In this document: piece by piece, positions 16,446 through 24,548 of the stretch
Layout of the letters: every line of letters begins with the position of its first letter
Position numbering within the stretch: the first letter of the stretch is position 1
Assembly: GCA_029246385.1 (NCBI GenBank)
Contig: JAQWNG010000012.1
Span: forward strand, 1 to 64,000
Length of the DNA: 64,000 bases
Direction of reading: 5' to 3'
Origin: Halioglobus sp.
GTDB lineage: Bacteria; Pseudomonadota; Gammaproteobacteria; Pseudomonadales; Halieaceae
Program-made: the position numbers and the translations under genes
Notes under the pieces: generated by a model
What the model saw: only the letters and a program-made list of their open reading frames with translations
Told to the model about the DNA's origin: nothing
Database searches by the model: none

Positions 16446-18515
16446 TTACTCCGCATAGCGTGCCACGCGGAACCCTACGTCATCTCGGCCCGCTTGCCCA
16501 TAATCTCGGTACGATAGGCGTAACTCCCGCAACTTAGACTGGTCCCAGCTGGCACCTCGGATGACATAATTGTCGCCCGTCTGCTTACCTAATGGGTCTC
16601 TTTGCGTTGCACCGTTAGCAGAGGGTATACCGTAGACGTCGTGCACCCACTCCGAGGTGTTGCTGCCCAAATCGTAGAGACCGTGTTGGTTCGGCTTAAA
16701 AGAGGCTACTGGTGCGCTGACGACGTAGCCATCTGTGTAGCCTGTCAGTGACGATCCGGTGACATAGGCCGAACCGGCATCGGCATAGTTTCCCACAACC
16801 TGCGTCGGCGGAAAAGTGTCACCCCATGGAAACTGCAGGAGAGTTTGGCCGCTGGCACGCGCAGCCCAGGCCCATTCGGCTTCCGACGGCAGGCGATACC
16901 CAGTAGAGCGGGCGTTATAACCTGTGACAATACCGTTCTTTTCCTGATAGAACGCTGGCAACCCTTCCTTCGCGCTGAGCCAGTTGCAGAAGCTGGCGGC
17001 TTGTTGCCAGCTCACCTGCACGGCGGGTTGGTGTTGCTGATTGAGGCTATTGCCCTCGATCTGCCCTGACTTATGGCCGGGCTGGAATTGACGGAATTGT
17101 GCGTTCGTGACCTCCGTCGTTTGCAGATAGAACATGCGTCTTAAGGCGACCGGATGCAGCACTTCGTTGGCTCGGCGCCCGGGCTGACGACGGGACGCCC
17201 CCATCGTAAAGTCTGCCATCGCAGATTCGCCGGGTTTGAACAGCAGCAACGTCTGTCCTAATGCCGTGGTTATTTCCGGTTTGATACGGGCCAGTTTTGC
17301 CGCCTGCTGTGTCTGCAGTCGCACGTCTACCAGCTGCATCAGCCCGGGGCGCGGGGTGACGCTGCGTCGGACAGTGGCGTAACCGTCTAAGCTGATCTCT
17401 ACGGCGTGCTCCACCGCTGGGAGCGATACTGTCTGATTGCTGTTGCGAGAGCGCTGGCCATTGATGCGCACCGTCGCGTTGGCCGGACTGATACTGAAGC
17501 GCACCTCACCCAATTCCGCTTGCAGCGTCACAGTCTGTGTGTCGCTGCCCGCGGCCGGTAGTTGCACAGAGCGGTCGTAGCGTTTATAGCCAGGCTTGAA
17601 TACCGCCAGGCGGTGAGCTCGGTCGGGAATCAGTATCAGCGTCAGTGGGGTTTGACCTTGAAACTCGCCATCAAGGGTCACGTTGGCGCTACTCGGGACG
17701 CTGCTCAAGGTCAGCTCTCCCGCGGCCGGCTGCAGTGTCACCTCGCCTAGATCAAGATTCTCACTGGCGTTAATCTGCAGCGTTTTTTGCCAGTCGGCAT
17801 AGCCCTGCAACTGCAACAGCAGCTGATGCTCACCCTGCAGTATTTCTACCGTGGCTGGTGTTTGTCCTGCCACCTCACCGTCCAACAGAATCGTTGCGCC
17901 CGAGGGTAGGCTTTTCATCGTGACATCTGCCCACGCTGGCGCCAGTTGCAGCTGCAATTGTTGGCGCACGTTACGCCCGGTGATCTGAAGTGTTTGCTCT
18001 GCCGGCAGGTGTCGGGACTCCTCGATCCGAAGCTGGTGCTCCCCTTCTGTCAGTGGGAGGTCGTTCAGCGGCGTCTTCCCAGCGACTTCACCGTCGACGA
18101 TGACAGTGGCGCCTGCGGGTTCGCTGGCCACGGATAATAAGCCTGGCAGAGCCTGCAGCTGCAACTCGATAGACTGGCTGTCGCGGTGATCCACCGTGAC
18201 GGTGGTGGCAAGCGGATAATAGCCCTCCGCCGTTACGTGAACAGCATAATCGCCAGGCCGCAGTAAATAGCGTTTACCGAACGGCAACGCCAGCCCGGAA
18301 ACAGAGACTTGCGCCGAGGTCTGCGCCTTTACCTCTATCATCAGTGAGCGGGCACTGAGCAGGAATAGCATGACCAACACGAACACCCCGAGACAAAAAA
18401 TCAGTACCATGCGTCCGGTCTTGCGAGGGACTGGCGCTTTCGGCGTAGCCTGACTCAACGGAATAAAGTCGCTGGGTGAAATAGTGATGGGTTCAGTTGC
18501 CATGGGTTGCGCCAT
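16446..18515 (-). CDS. Membrane protein with five PEGA repeats and a formylglycine-enzyme-like domain
   Basis: 689 residues. A cytoplasmic tail (1-35) and a membrane helix (36-53) lead to five PEGA-type repeats, roughly 60-123, 126-190, 196-262, 266-332 and 336-402, with signatures such as PAGATVIVDGEVAGKTP and PSGATILLDGEVAGQTP. Residues about 420-689 form an FGE-sulfatase/SUMF1-like domain: TTEVTNAQFRQF, YRLPSEAEWAWAAR, LGSNTSEWVHDVYG, RGASWDQSK and DDVGFRVAR. The cysteine pair that FGE enzymes carry after the RGxSW segment is absent, so it is probably a binding rather than an oxidising domain. It begins 1 bp after the TPR gene. Confidence 0.87.
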   Translation of the reverse strand: MAQPMATEPITISPSDFIPLSQATPKAPVPRKTGRMVLIFCLGVFVLVMLFLLSARSLMIEVKAQTSAQVSVSGLALPFGKRYLLRPGDYAVHVTAEGYYPLATTVTVDHRDSQSIELQLQALPGLLSVASEPAGATVIVDGEVAGKTPLNDLPLTEGEHQLRIEESRHLPAEQTLQITGRNVRQQLQLQLAPAWADVTMKSLPSGATILLDGEVAGQTPATVEILQGEHQLLLQLQGYADWQKTLQINASENLDLGEVTLQPAAGELTLSSVPSSANVTLDGEFQGQTPLTLILIPDRAHRLAVFKPGYKRYDRSVQLPAAGSDTQTVTLQAELGEVRFSISPANATVRINGQRSRNSNQTVSLPAVEHAVEISLDGYATVRRSVTPRPGLMQLVDVRLQTQQAAKLARIKPEITTALGQTLLLFKPGESAMADFTMGASRRQPGRRANEVLHPVALRRMFYLQTTEVTNAQFRQFQPGHKSGQIEGNSLNQQHQPAVQVSWQQAASFCNWLSAKEGLPAFYQEKNGIVTGYNARSTGYRLPSEAEWAWAARASGQTLLQFPWGDTFPPTQVVGNYADAGSAYVTGSSLTGYTDGYVVSAPVASFKPNQHGLYDLGSNTSEWVHDVYGIPSANGATQRDPLGKQTGDNYVIRGASWDQSKLRELRLSYRDYGQAGRDDVGFRVARYAE

Positions 18516-18516
18516 T

Positions 18517-20064
18517 TTAGATAGGGTCTGTGCAGATAATAGTCACCGGGGCAGGGGTGTTGTCGTGTGTAATGTTGAAGCTTTGGCGCACATCGCGATA
18601 CCCATTTCGGGTTCCAGTGGCGGTATAGGTGCCTGGCCGCAGTGTTAACTCTCGCTGTGCAAAGCGCCCCAGCCTCGCAACTTTGTAAACCATTACCTCG
18701 GTTTCTTCATCCGAGCGCAGGGTTATGGCAACAGTGGCGTTGGCCTGGTCCAGCAGTGTTTCCAGTTGGTTGATTTGTTGCTCCAGTACTGGCCCTCGCG
18801 GCGTGATCTGTTTGGCCTGCTGTAATAATTCTGTGGCCGTGCCAGCGACTGCAGCATCTGACAGGCGTTGTGATTGGTGAATGGCCTTATCGAATTGCTG
18901 GTCGAGTTGTGCCCGCGCCCGACTGCGTTTCAGTCCCTCGCTGGCAAACACGATGCTGCTGTCCAGCTTCTGCGCCTGCTCATAGGCATTAACGGCTTGT
19001 TGCCATTGTTCTTGTTGCTCATCTTTTTGCCCTTGCTGATTCAAGGTGCTAAGCCGCTGTGCAGTTTGGGCTGTCGCTACTTGCTCTAGTGCACTAGCCG
19101 CCTCTGTGGAGTCCTGCTGTAATGCAGCGGCGGTAAGGAAGGCTTCCTTAGCGGTGTCAAATCGGCCTTCATTGAGGGCTGCATAGCCTTCACTCATGGC
19201 GTGGTTGAAACTCTGACTCTGTGCCTTCGCTGTGATCCGCTGCAGCTCACTGCGGGCGCGCTGATGCAGCGGATCGAGCGCTGTTGCCTGTTCAAGTAGT
19301 TGCTGCGCCAGCGACAGGTCGCCGTCGGTCTCGGCTGCCGCAGACTGTTCCAGTAAAGGCAGCAACTGCGGCAGCAACTCGGCGCGCTGCTGCAGTGCTA
19401 TCGCATCGCTGCTGTTGGGCTCAATGAGGGCCGCTACTGCCAATTCAGTAAGTGCAGCGCCTGCGTCGCCTTGCTCTATTGCCTGCTGTGCAATCTCAAG
19501 CCGCCGCTTTAGCTCGCCCGGCATGTCATCTCGCAGTGCTTGCAGGGCTGTGAGTGCCTGTTGATAGTTTGCAGTGGCCGCTTCGTATTGCCGGGTTTTA
19601 TAAAGCGCATCGCCCTCTATGGCTAGGGCGGTCACGCCGGCAAATGCTGCAGGTGCCCATTGTTCCACTCCGCGCGCCTGCAGTGTGTCCTGCAGATCCA
19701 GTAACTGCGCTAGCATTTCTTGAGCCTCTTTGCGCAATCGGGCCGCTTGCGCATCGGACCAAGGCGAGGCGTCGGCGCCGGCGGGGGCGGATTTTCCTAC
19801 AAAAGTGTCAGCTTGCCCTGCTGTTGCTATGCTTTTTACAGACGTAGCCGGCGCCGCCACGGTGTTGACTGATTCCAGACTTGTGGGAAGCCAGAAAATC
19901 ACCAATGCGGCCAACAATACTAATCCACCCAATGCTGGCAGCACCCAGGCCGGTGTACCCTGCTGAATGGTGGTCTCTGCGCTGCGCTCGGGTGATGTCG
20001 AGGAGGGGGCCGGTTGGCCTATGTCAAACGGGGTAGGTTTTACTGGGTCGTTGTGGGAAGACAT
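18517..20064 (-). CDS. Single-pass membrane TPR-repeat protein
   Basis: 515 residues. A Pro/Ser-rich cytoplasmic tail (1-39), one membrane helix (40-60, WVLPALGGLVLLAALVIFWLP), then a long helical region with TPR-type repeats, for example EGYAALNEGRFDTAKEAFLTA and WQQAVNAYEQAQKLDSS. The last 70 residues (EVMVYKVARLGRF ... LRPGTYTATGTRNGYRDV) resemble a PEGA repeat, linking it to its downstream neighbour. It probably acts as a periplasmic scaffold in the same complex. A gap of 34 bp separates it from the preceding lipoprotein gene, and 1 bp from the next. Confidence 0.8.
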   Translation of the reverse strand: MSSHNDPVKPTPFDIGQPAPSSTSPERSAETTIQQGTPAWVLPALGGLVLLAALVIFWLPTSLESVNTVAAPATSVKSIATAGQADTFVGKSAPAGADASPWSDAQAARLRKEAQEMLAQLLDLQDTLQARGVEQWAPAAFAGVTALAIEGDALYKTRQYEAATANYQQALTALQALRDDMPGELKRRLEIAQQAIEQGDAGAALTELAVAALIEPNSSDAIALQQRAELLPQLLPLLEQSAAAETDGDLSLAQQLLEQATALDPLHQRARSELQRITAKAQSQSFNHAMSEGYAALNEGRFDTAKEAFLTAAALQQDSTEAASALEQVATAQTAQRLSTLNQQGQKDEQQEQWQQAVNAYEQAQKLDSSIVFASEGLKRSRARAQLDQQFDKAIHQSQRLSDAAVAGTATELLQQAKQITPRGPVLEQQINQLETLLDQANATVAITLRSDEETEVMVYKVARLGRFAQRELTLRPGTYTATGTRNGYRDVRQSFNITHDNTPAPVTIICTDPI

Positions 20065-20098
20065 ACTATGGTCGTACCTTGTGCACCAATGAAATAAA

Positions 20099-21307
20099 TC
20101 AGAGTGTATCAGCAGTGCTTGCAGATTCCTCAGGTAATTCTAGTGCGCCAATTTCAGCGCGATAAATATCACCTAGGAATAGTCGCCACTGGGTGTATTG
20201 TGCTTCGACATTGCCCGTCAGCATGACGGTTTGATCGTCTAGTTCAATGATCTGCGGGGTGATTTCCGCCTCCAGTGACATGCCCAGCTCTTCCAGTGCC
20301 TGCACATGAATCTGCGCTTCATTACGCTTGTCTAACCCGCTTTTGACCAAATAGCCCCCACCCAACACGGCGACCTGGCCCGCGGTTCTGGCAGCGCTGC
20401 TATCGCCTGAGCTGGCGGCCGCAATACCGGCTAAAACGGCAATACCACCTACGATCAATCGGCGCGTGCTCTCGGCACGCAACTCTTGCAGCGCTACAGA
20501 TTCTTCAAAGCTCGCTCTGCGCCACTCCTGATAAGGCTCCAGCATCTGAGCGTCAAAATTGCTGTAATAAACCTGCAGCGCATCCACATAAAGGCGGTCC
20601 CTTTCGCGAATGTCGCGCACGCGCTCCAGCATGGGGTCATTTTCTGCAGGTAGCCGTTTGATTTCATATTCACCGTTGCGCGTCTTTCCTAGGTAACCGC
20701 CAAACGCGTCCGGAGAGAAGTCGCGCGCAAATCGCAGTTCAGTGACTATACGCAGATCGCTGCGATCTCTGGGCGCCAGCTTTTCAAGCTGTTCTAGCAA
20801 ATCGTTGGCAATGGTGTTGTAAACAGCTTGAAAAGGGTCATAAGGGTTACGAGTCGCGGGCTGATAGGCATAGCGGCTGGCTTTACCGGTATACGTTTTG
20901 TCTAGCCAGACATCACCTCTAGCATCAGTCGCGGTGATGTCCAGCTGTAATTCCTCGCCGTCAGAATGCAGAATTTCGCCGCGCACAATTAAGTCGGTGA
21001 TCTGAGTGTCATCGGGCACCACCCGCACAGCGCCCCAAGCGCCGCTGTCCTGTATTGACTCGGACAGGACTAGCGGCATGAATCGAGCTTCGGCGTTGCG
21101 TACCTCCGGGTAAACTTGTTTATCTTCGTCATAGTTGTCTAGGCCCGGATCAAACACCACTACTGATACATCAAGTAACAATGCTTCTGGCACGACCGAG
21201 GATGGTGTTTCGATGCTGGGTACGGAAGTGCTCTTGATCGTTTGACTTACGCAGCCGCCTAACAAAAAGCAGACTGCTATTGCCGCCGGCAGGCGCAAGA
21301 TGCTCAT
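20099..21307 (-). CDS. Lipoprotein of unknown function with glycine-rich hydrophobic segment
   Basis: 402 residues with lipobox LGGC. The N-terminal mature half is strand-rich (LLLDVSVVVFDPGLDNYDED ... ILHSDGEELQLDITATDARG). Near residue 285-315 there is a glycine/alanine-rich hydrophobic stretch ([14 protein letters not shown] ... GQVAVLGGGYLVKSGL) like the glycine-zipper segments of outer-membrane lipoproteins. No family recognised. ATG 21307 overlaps the upstream stop by 4 bp (ATGA). Confidence 0.75.
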   Translation of the reverse strand: MSILRLPAAIAVCFLLGGCVSQTIKSTSVPSIETPSSVVPEALLLDVSVVVFDPGLDNYDEDKQVYPEVRNAEARFMPLVLSESIQDSGAWGAVRVVPDDTQITDLIVRGEILHSDGEELQLDITATDARGDVWLDKTYTGKASRYAYQPATRNPYDPFQAVYNTIANDLLEQLEKLAPRDRSDLRIVTELRFARDFSPDAFGGYLGKTRNGEYEIKRLPAENDPMLERVRDIRERDRLYVDALQVYYSNFDAQMLEPYQEWRRASFEESVALQELRAESTRRLIVGGIAVLAGIAAASSGDSSAARTAGQVAVLGGGYLVKSGLDKRNEAQIHVQALEELGMSLEAEITPQIIELDDQTVMLTGNVEAQYTQWRLFLGDIYRAEIGALELPEESASTADTL

Positions 21308-22410
21308 TGTTTGATGCCCGTATAGTTGCGATATTCATCCCACAGCCTTTCCCTGACAGCGGGATCAGGCTCCCGCATCGCGGCCTCGCGCAGTTGCCTC
21401 GCCACGACGTCGTCGTTGTTACCATTGGGAATATCTGCCGGAACAGGGTATTTCGCTGTGTTTTGCGGCACGCTGCCGCCCGTCGGTGCGCCGCCCATGC
21501 CACCGCCGGTGCTGTAGCCGCCCGCGTCTGCGGTGTCGCTTGCATAGGGACTGTCACCTTGTCCAGCGCCACCTGCAGTGGCTATCGTCGTGGGTGGCCG
21601 CTTAGCAGTCTGCGCGCGCGCAGCGGTCCGCTGTCGCGCCTGAGTTTCCATGATTATGGTGTCAAATTCTCCCGCGCCTTGTTCCAATTGCGCGTCGAGT
21701 ATCGCCACCTGCTCGGCGGAGGTCAGCGGTCCGCTGCCGCCTGTGGGCATCCCCGTTGGTGAGCCGTAACCGCCGCTGCTTTCTGGCCTACTCGCGTGGA
21801 CACCATAAAGGCCGCTGCCGTTATAATGGTTAGGGCGCCCGCTGTCCGCTGTCCCACTGTTTGGTTGACCGGTATTTTCAGCGGCACTCGCGACAACTGC
21901 AGCGTCACCGGATTCGCTAGCCTTTCGTGGCGCTGATGGCAGGCTGGGTTCATCGCGCAAGTCCGGCAGGTTGTCATCGCTGGCGACTCCGTCACCAAAA
22001 CCGGGTTCCATGCTGTCTCCGTCACTGCTGTTTGGTTCTGAGCCACTGTGGGCGATCTGATTGTCACTCTTGTCGCTGGACGTTTGAGCATCATCTCCCG
22101 GTGGCTCATTGGTGTCGCCGCTGGCAGCAGTTCTCTGGCTCTGGTTATCACCGGATTGCTTGCTACCCTCGCTCGCGGCTGCGGAAGAAGGTCTCGACGG
22201 TTGGCTGGCGCTGCTGGCGGATGAGCTACTGCTGGTACTTCCGGCAGAACTACTGGAACTGCTGATCGGCGGCGGGCTGGGTGCGGATGTCTGCGGTGGT
22301 GTCTGCGGCTGTGTTGGATTGCTGGCAGTAGGGCAGCCGGATAGAAAAAGGCAGAGACAGACGGCAGCGCCGATGCGGTAAAGTTGCAGGGATGGAGGAT
22401 TATTGAACAT
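21304..22410 (-). CDS. Low-complexity polyserine lipoprotein
   Basis: 368 residues. The lipobox LSGC is followed by a Pro/Thr/Gln stretch, an almost pure serine run (SSSSSSAGSTSSSSSASSAS), then about 200 residues rich in Ser, Gly, Asp and Asn. Only two parts look ordered: LTSAEQVAILDAQLEQGAGE in the middle, and the C-terminal helix DVVARQLREAAMREPDPAVR with ERLWDEYRNYTG. It is probably an extended spacer tethered to a membrane with a C-terminal docking helix. It overlaps the TonB-like gene by 11 bp and the next lipoprotein by 4 bp. Confidence 0.8.
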   Translation of the reverse strand: MFNNPPSLQLYRIGAAVCLCLFLSGCPTASNPTQPQTPPQTSAPSPPPISSSSSSAGSTSSSSSASSASQPSRPSSAAASEGSKQSGDNQSQRTAASGDTNEPPGDDAQTSSDKSDNQIAHSGSEPNSSDGDSMEPGFGDGVASDDNLPDLRDEPSLPSAPRKASESGDAAVVASAAENTGQPNSGTADSGRPNHYNGSGLYGVHASRPESSGGYGSPTGMPTGGSGPLTSAEQVAILDAQLEQGAGEFDTIIMETQARQRTAARAQTAKRPPTTIATAGGAGQGDSPYASDTADAGGYSTGGGMGGAPTGGSVPQNTAKYPVPADIPNGNNDDVVARQLREAAMREPDPAVRERLWDEYRNYTGIKQ

Positions 22411-23596
22411 TGAATGCCTTCACAATTTTTTCTGTCTCTAGTGGTTGCCCGTCGACGAAACGCGGCCGAAAAACGGTCTTACGAATCTGCTTTATCAGCT
22501 GCTTAGCTTGCTTAACAGACTCTTCATTATCACCTAAACGGTCCAAATCTTGAACTCTGCCTTGTTCATCGACAGTGAATTCTACCAAGACGTCGGCCTC
22601 TTTTGGGTCTATCGAGGGCGGCAGCGGTGCAAGGCCGGCAATGTCCGGCAATGCTATCGGTTGACCAAATACCCGCTGCAGCTTAACTTGGGCATCGCCT
22701 TCCCCCGCAAGTTCCGTTTCTGCCCTTTGATAGGCTTGCCATGCGGCGGCTGTTCGACCATTCCATAGATTCCAGTCCCCCAGCATTATCTGAGTCCGAA
22801 CGATATTTGGCTCAATGCGCGCAATGGCTTCAATAATATTATTGCCTTGACGATAACTGTCGGCGCGGTAGGCTTTAAATTGCAGCAGGGGTTTAGGGGG
22901 GCGCTCGTCTTCACTGAATGCTCGGTCGGATTCTTGCCAGACATAGCCCGCAATAAGATATTGTGTTGCTAATAGGCCTCTTAGAGGGGCTAGCAGTTTT
23001 ACGGATGTCTCTTCTTTTTCTCCTGCCGCCACATTACTCAGTGCCTGCCGGTAGAGCTCCGTCATATTGACCAGCCGCAGATATCCGTGTTCACCTAGTC
23101 CCAATTGATACGCATCATATTGCCATTGTGCTTGCTGCATTAAAGCCGCAGTTAACGCATCGCCAGCTTCTAGACTGCGGGTTTGTACACGGTAGAGGTA
23201 GTTTTGCCGCTCGTCTGCCATGGTGTAGTCTTGTATTGCGAGATTGCTGGCGATTTCGCCCTGCAGTAACGGTATCTGCTGCGCGCAGTAAAGCCCTTCG
23301 TTGACACGCGCAAGGTGTATGCCGCGCCTAAATACCGCAATTGCTTGTCTGTGCCGCCCTTGCGATTGCAGTTCCAGCGCAAAACCGAGTAGTAGCTCCG
23401 ATAATTCTGCGGCATAAGCGCCATCCTCAGATTCAGTAGCCGCTATGGCACGGGCATAGGCTTGTTCTTCCTGCGACTTAGCATTCGGTACTGGGTCATT
23501 GGCTGTCGTTTCTTGGGCGCACAAGGGCAGACTGTAAAGCGCGAACACGGCGAATAGGATGGACAGGAGCGGGGTAGCAATCGATGGTTTGTTCAT
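22400..23596 (-). CDS. Secreted TPR-like protein with TonB-type C-terminal domain
   Basis: 398 residues. A signal peptide (cleavage likely after LPLCAQ) is followed by helical repeats of TPR type (about 45-300, for example GRHRQAIAVFRRGIHLA and GRTAAAWQAYQRAETEL). The final 75 residues have the TonB C-terminal pattern: DVLVEFTVDEQGRVQDL, a helix, then VFRPRFVDGQPLETEKIV. True TonB has an N-terminal membrane anchor, which this protein lacks. First gene of the 13-gene run; a 139-bp divergent gap to the thioesterase gene must hold the operon promoter. Confidence 0.83.
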   Translation of the reverse strand: MNKPSIATPLLSILFAVFALYSLPLCAQETTANDPVPNAKSQEEQAYARAIAATESEDGAYAAELSELLLGFALELQSQGRHRQAIAVFRRGIHLARVNEGLYCAQQIPLLQGEIASNLAIQDYTMADERQNYLYRVQTRSLEAGDALTAALMQQAQWQYDAYQLGLGEHGYLRLVNMTELYRQALSNVAAGEKEETSVKLLAPLRGLLATQYLIAGYVWQESDRAFSEDERPPKPLLQFKAYRADSYRQGNNIIEAIARIEPNIVRTQIMLGDWNLWNGRTAAAWQAYQRAETELAGEGDAQVKLQRVFGQPIALPDIAGLAPLPPSIDPKEADVLVEFTVDEQGRVQDLDRLGDNEESVKQAKQLIKQIRKTVFRPRFVDGQPLETEKIVKAFNVQ

Positions 23597-23735
23597 TTCC
23601 CGCCTCTTGTGTGGCGCGTTTAAGCTGCTTTAATGTATGGATCAACTCTTAACAGGACTATACATCACCGCAGGAGACGGACAAAATAGCCGCCCATTAC
23701 GACGCCGGCGGAACGCCACTATTGCAGGACAATTT

Positions 23736-24530
23736 ATGAGTCAGTTTGAGCGGGAAACTGCAGTTCAACAGGTCAAGGACAATCTCTTTAGAGGAGAGTT
23801 GCACGAGGGCTGGCGTATTGGCGCCGTTCCCAACGGTGGTTATGTGCTGGCATTGGCCGGGCGGGCGTTGCGCGCCGTATTGCCGCATAAGGACCCGCTG
23901 ACCGTAAGCGCCTTTTATTTGGCGCCCACTGTGCTGGGGTCGATTGAGTGTCGCGTGGACATTCTTGGCGGCGGGCGCAGTACCAGCTTTGCCGAGGTTA
24001 AGATGTACCAGCAGGGGCAGCTGAAGGTCAAGGTAACGGCCGCCTATACTGATTTGGACAGGCTTAACGGTGAAACCTGGTCAGCGAGCGATAGGCCGCA
24101 TTACCCTGCTTGGGACGAGTGCGAGCCAGCGAAGGACAAAAAGGGTGTTGAATTTAGAGAACGCGTAGAAATCCGCATGGTCTCTGGCCATGAGGTGTTC
24201 AGCGAACGTAAGACCAATGGCAGTGGTGAGTTTTGCGGCTGGGCGAGTCATCGTGATGGCAGTGATCCTGATGTAATCGCTATGCTGATGTTTGCCGATG
24301 CCTTCCCGCCGCCAATATTTACCGTATTTGGCCTCGTGGGCTGGGTGCCTACTATTGAGCTGACAGTGCAGGTCCGCGCGCACCCTGCGCCCGGCCCGTT
24401 GCAGGTTCGCCTGAAGTCACGCTATATGACCCGCGGCATCGTTGAGGAGGACGGCGAGTACTGGGACAGTGCCGGCCAGTTAGTAGCACTCAGTCGTCAA
24501 ACGGCCAAGCTTCGACTGCAACAGCGTTAA
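23736..24530 (+). CDS. Acyl-CoA thioesterase family protein (double hot-dog)
   Basis: 264 residues. The opening FRGELHEGWRIGAVPNGGYVLALAGRAL and the YLAPTVLGSIECRVDILGGGRSTSF segment match the TesB-like / 4HBT_3 thioesterase superfamily, with a second hot-dog half at the C terminus (FGLVGWVPTIELTVQVRAHP). It likely hydrolyses acyl-CoA thioesters. ATG 23637 also opens the frame, but the extension is basic and unlike the family. GCAGGACA about 7 bases before ATG 23736 decides the start. Confidence 0.83.
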   Translation: MSQFERETAVQQVKDNLFRGELHEGWRIGAVPNGGYVLALAGRALRAVLPHKDPLTVSAFYLAPTVLGSIECRVDILGGGRSTSFAEVKMYQQGQLKVKVTAAYTDLDRLNGETWSASDRPHYPAWDECEPAKDKKGVEFRERVEIRMVSGHEVFSERKTNGSGEFCGWASHRDGSDPDVIAMLMFADAFPPPIFTVFGLVGWVPTIELTVQVRAHPAPGPLQVRLKSRYMTRGIVEEDGEYWDSAGQLVALSRQTAKLRLQQR

Positions 24531-24548
24531 AACGCTCAAGCGCCTCCT

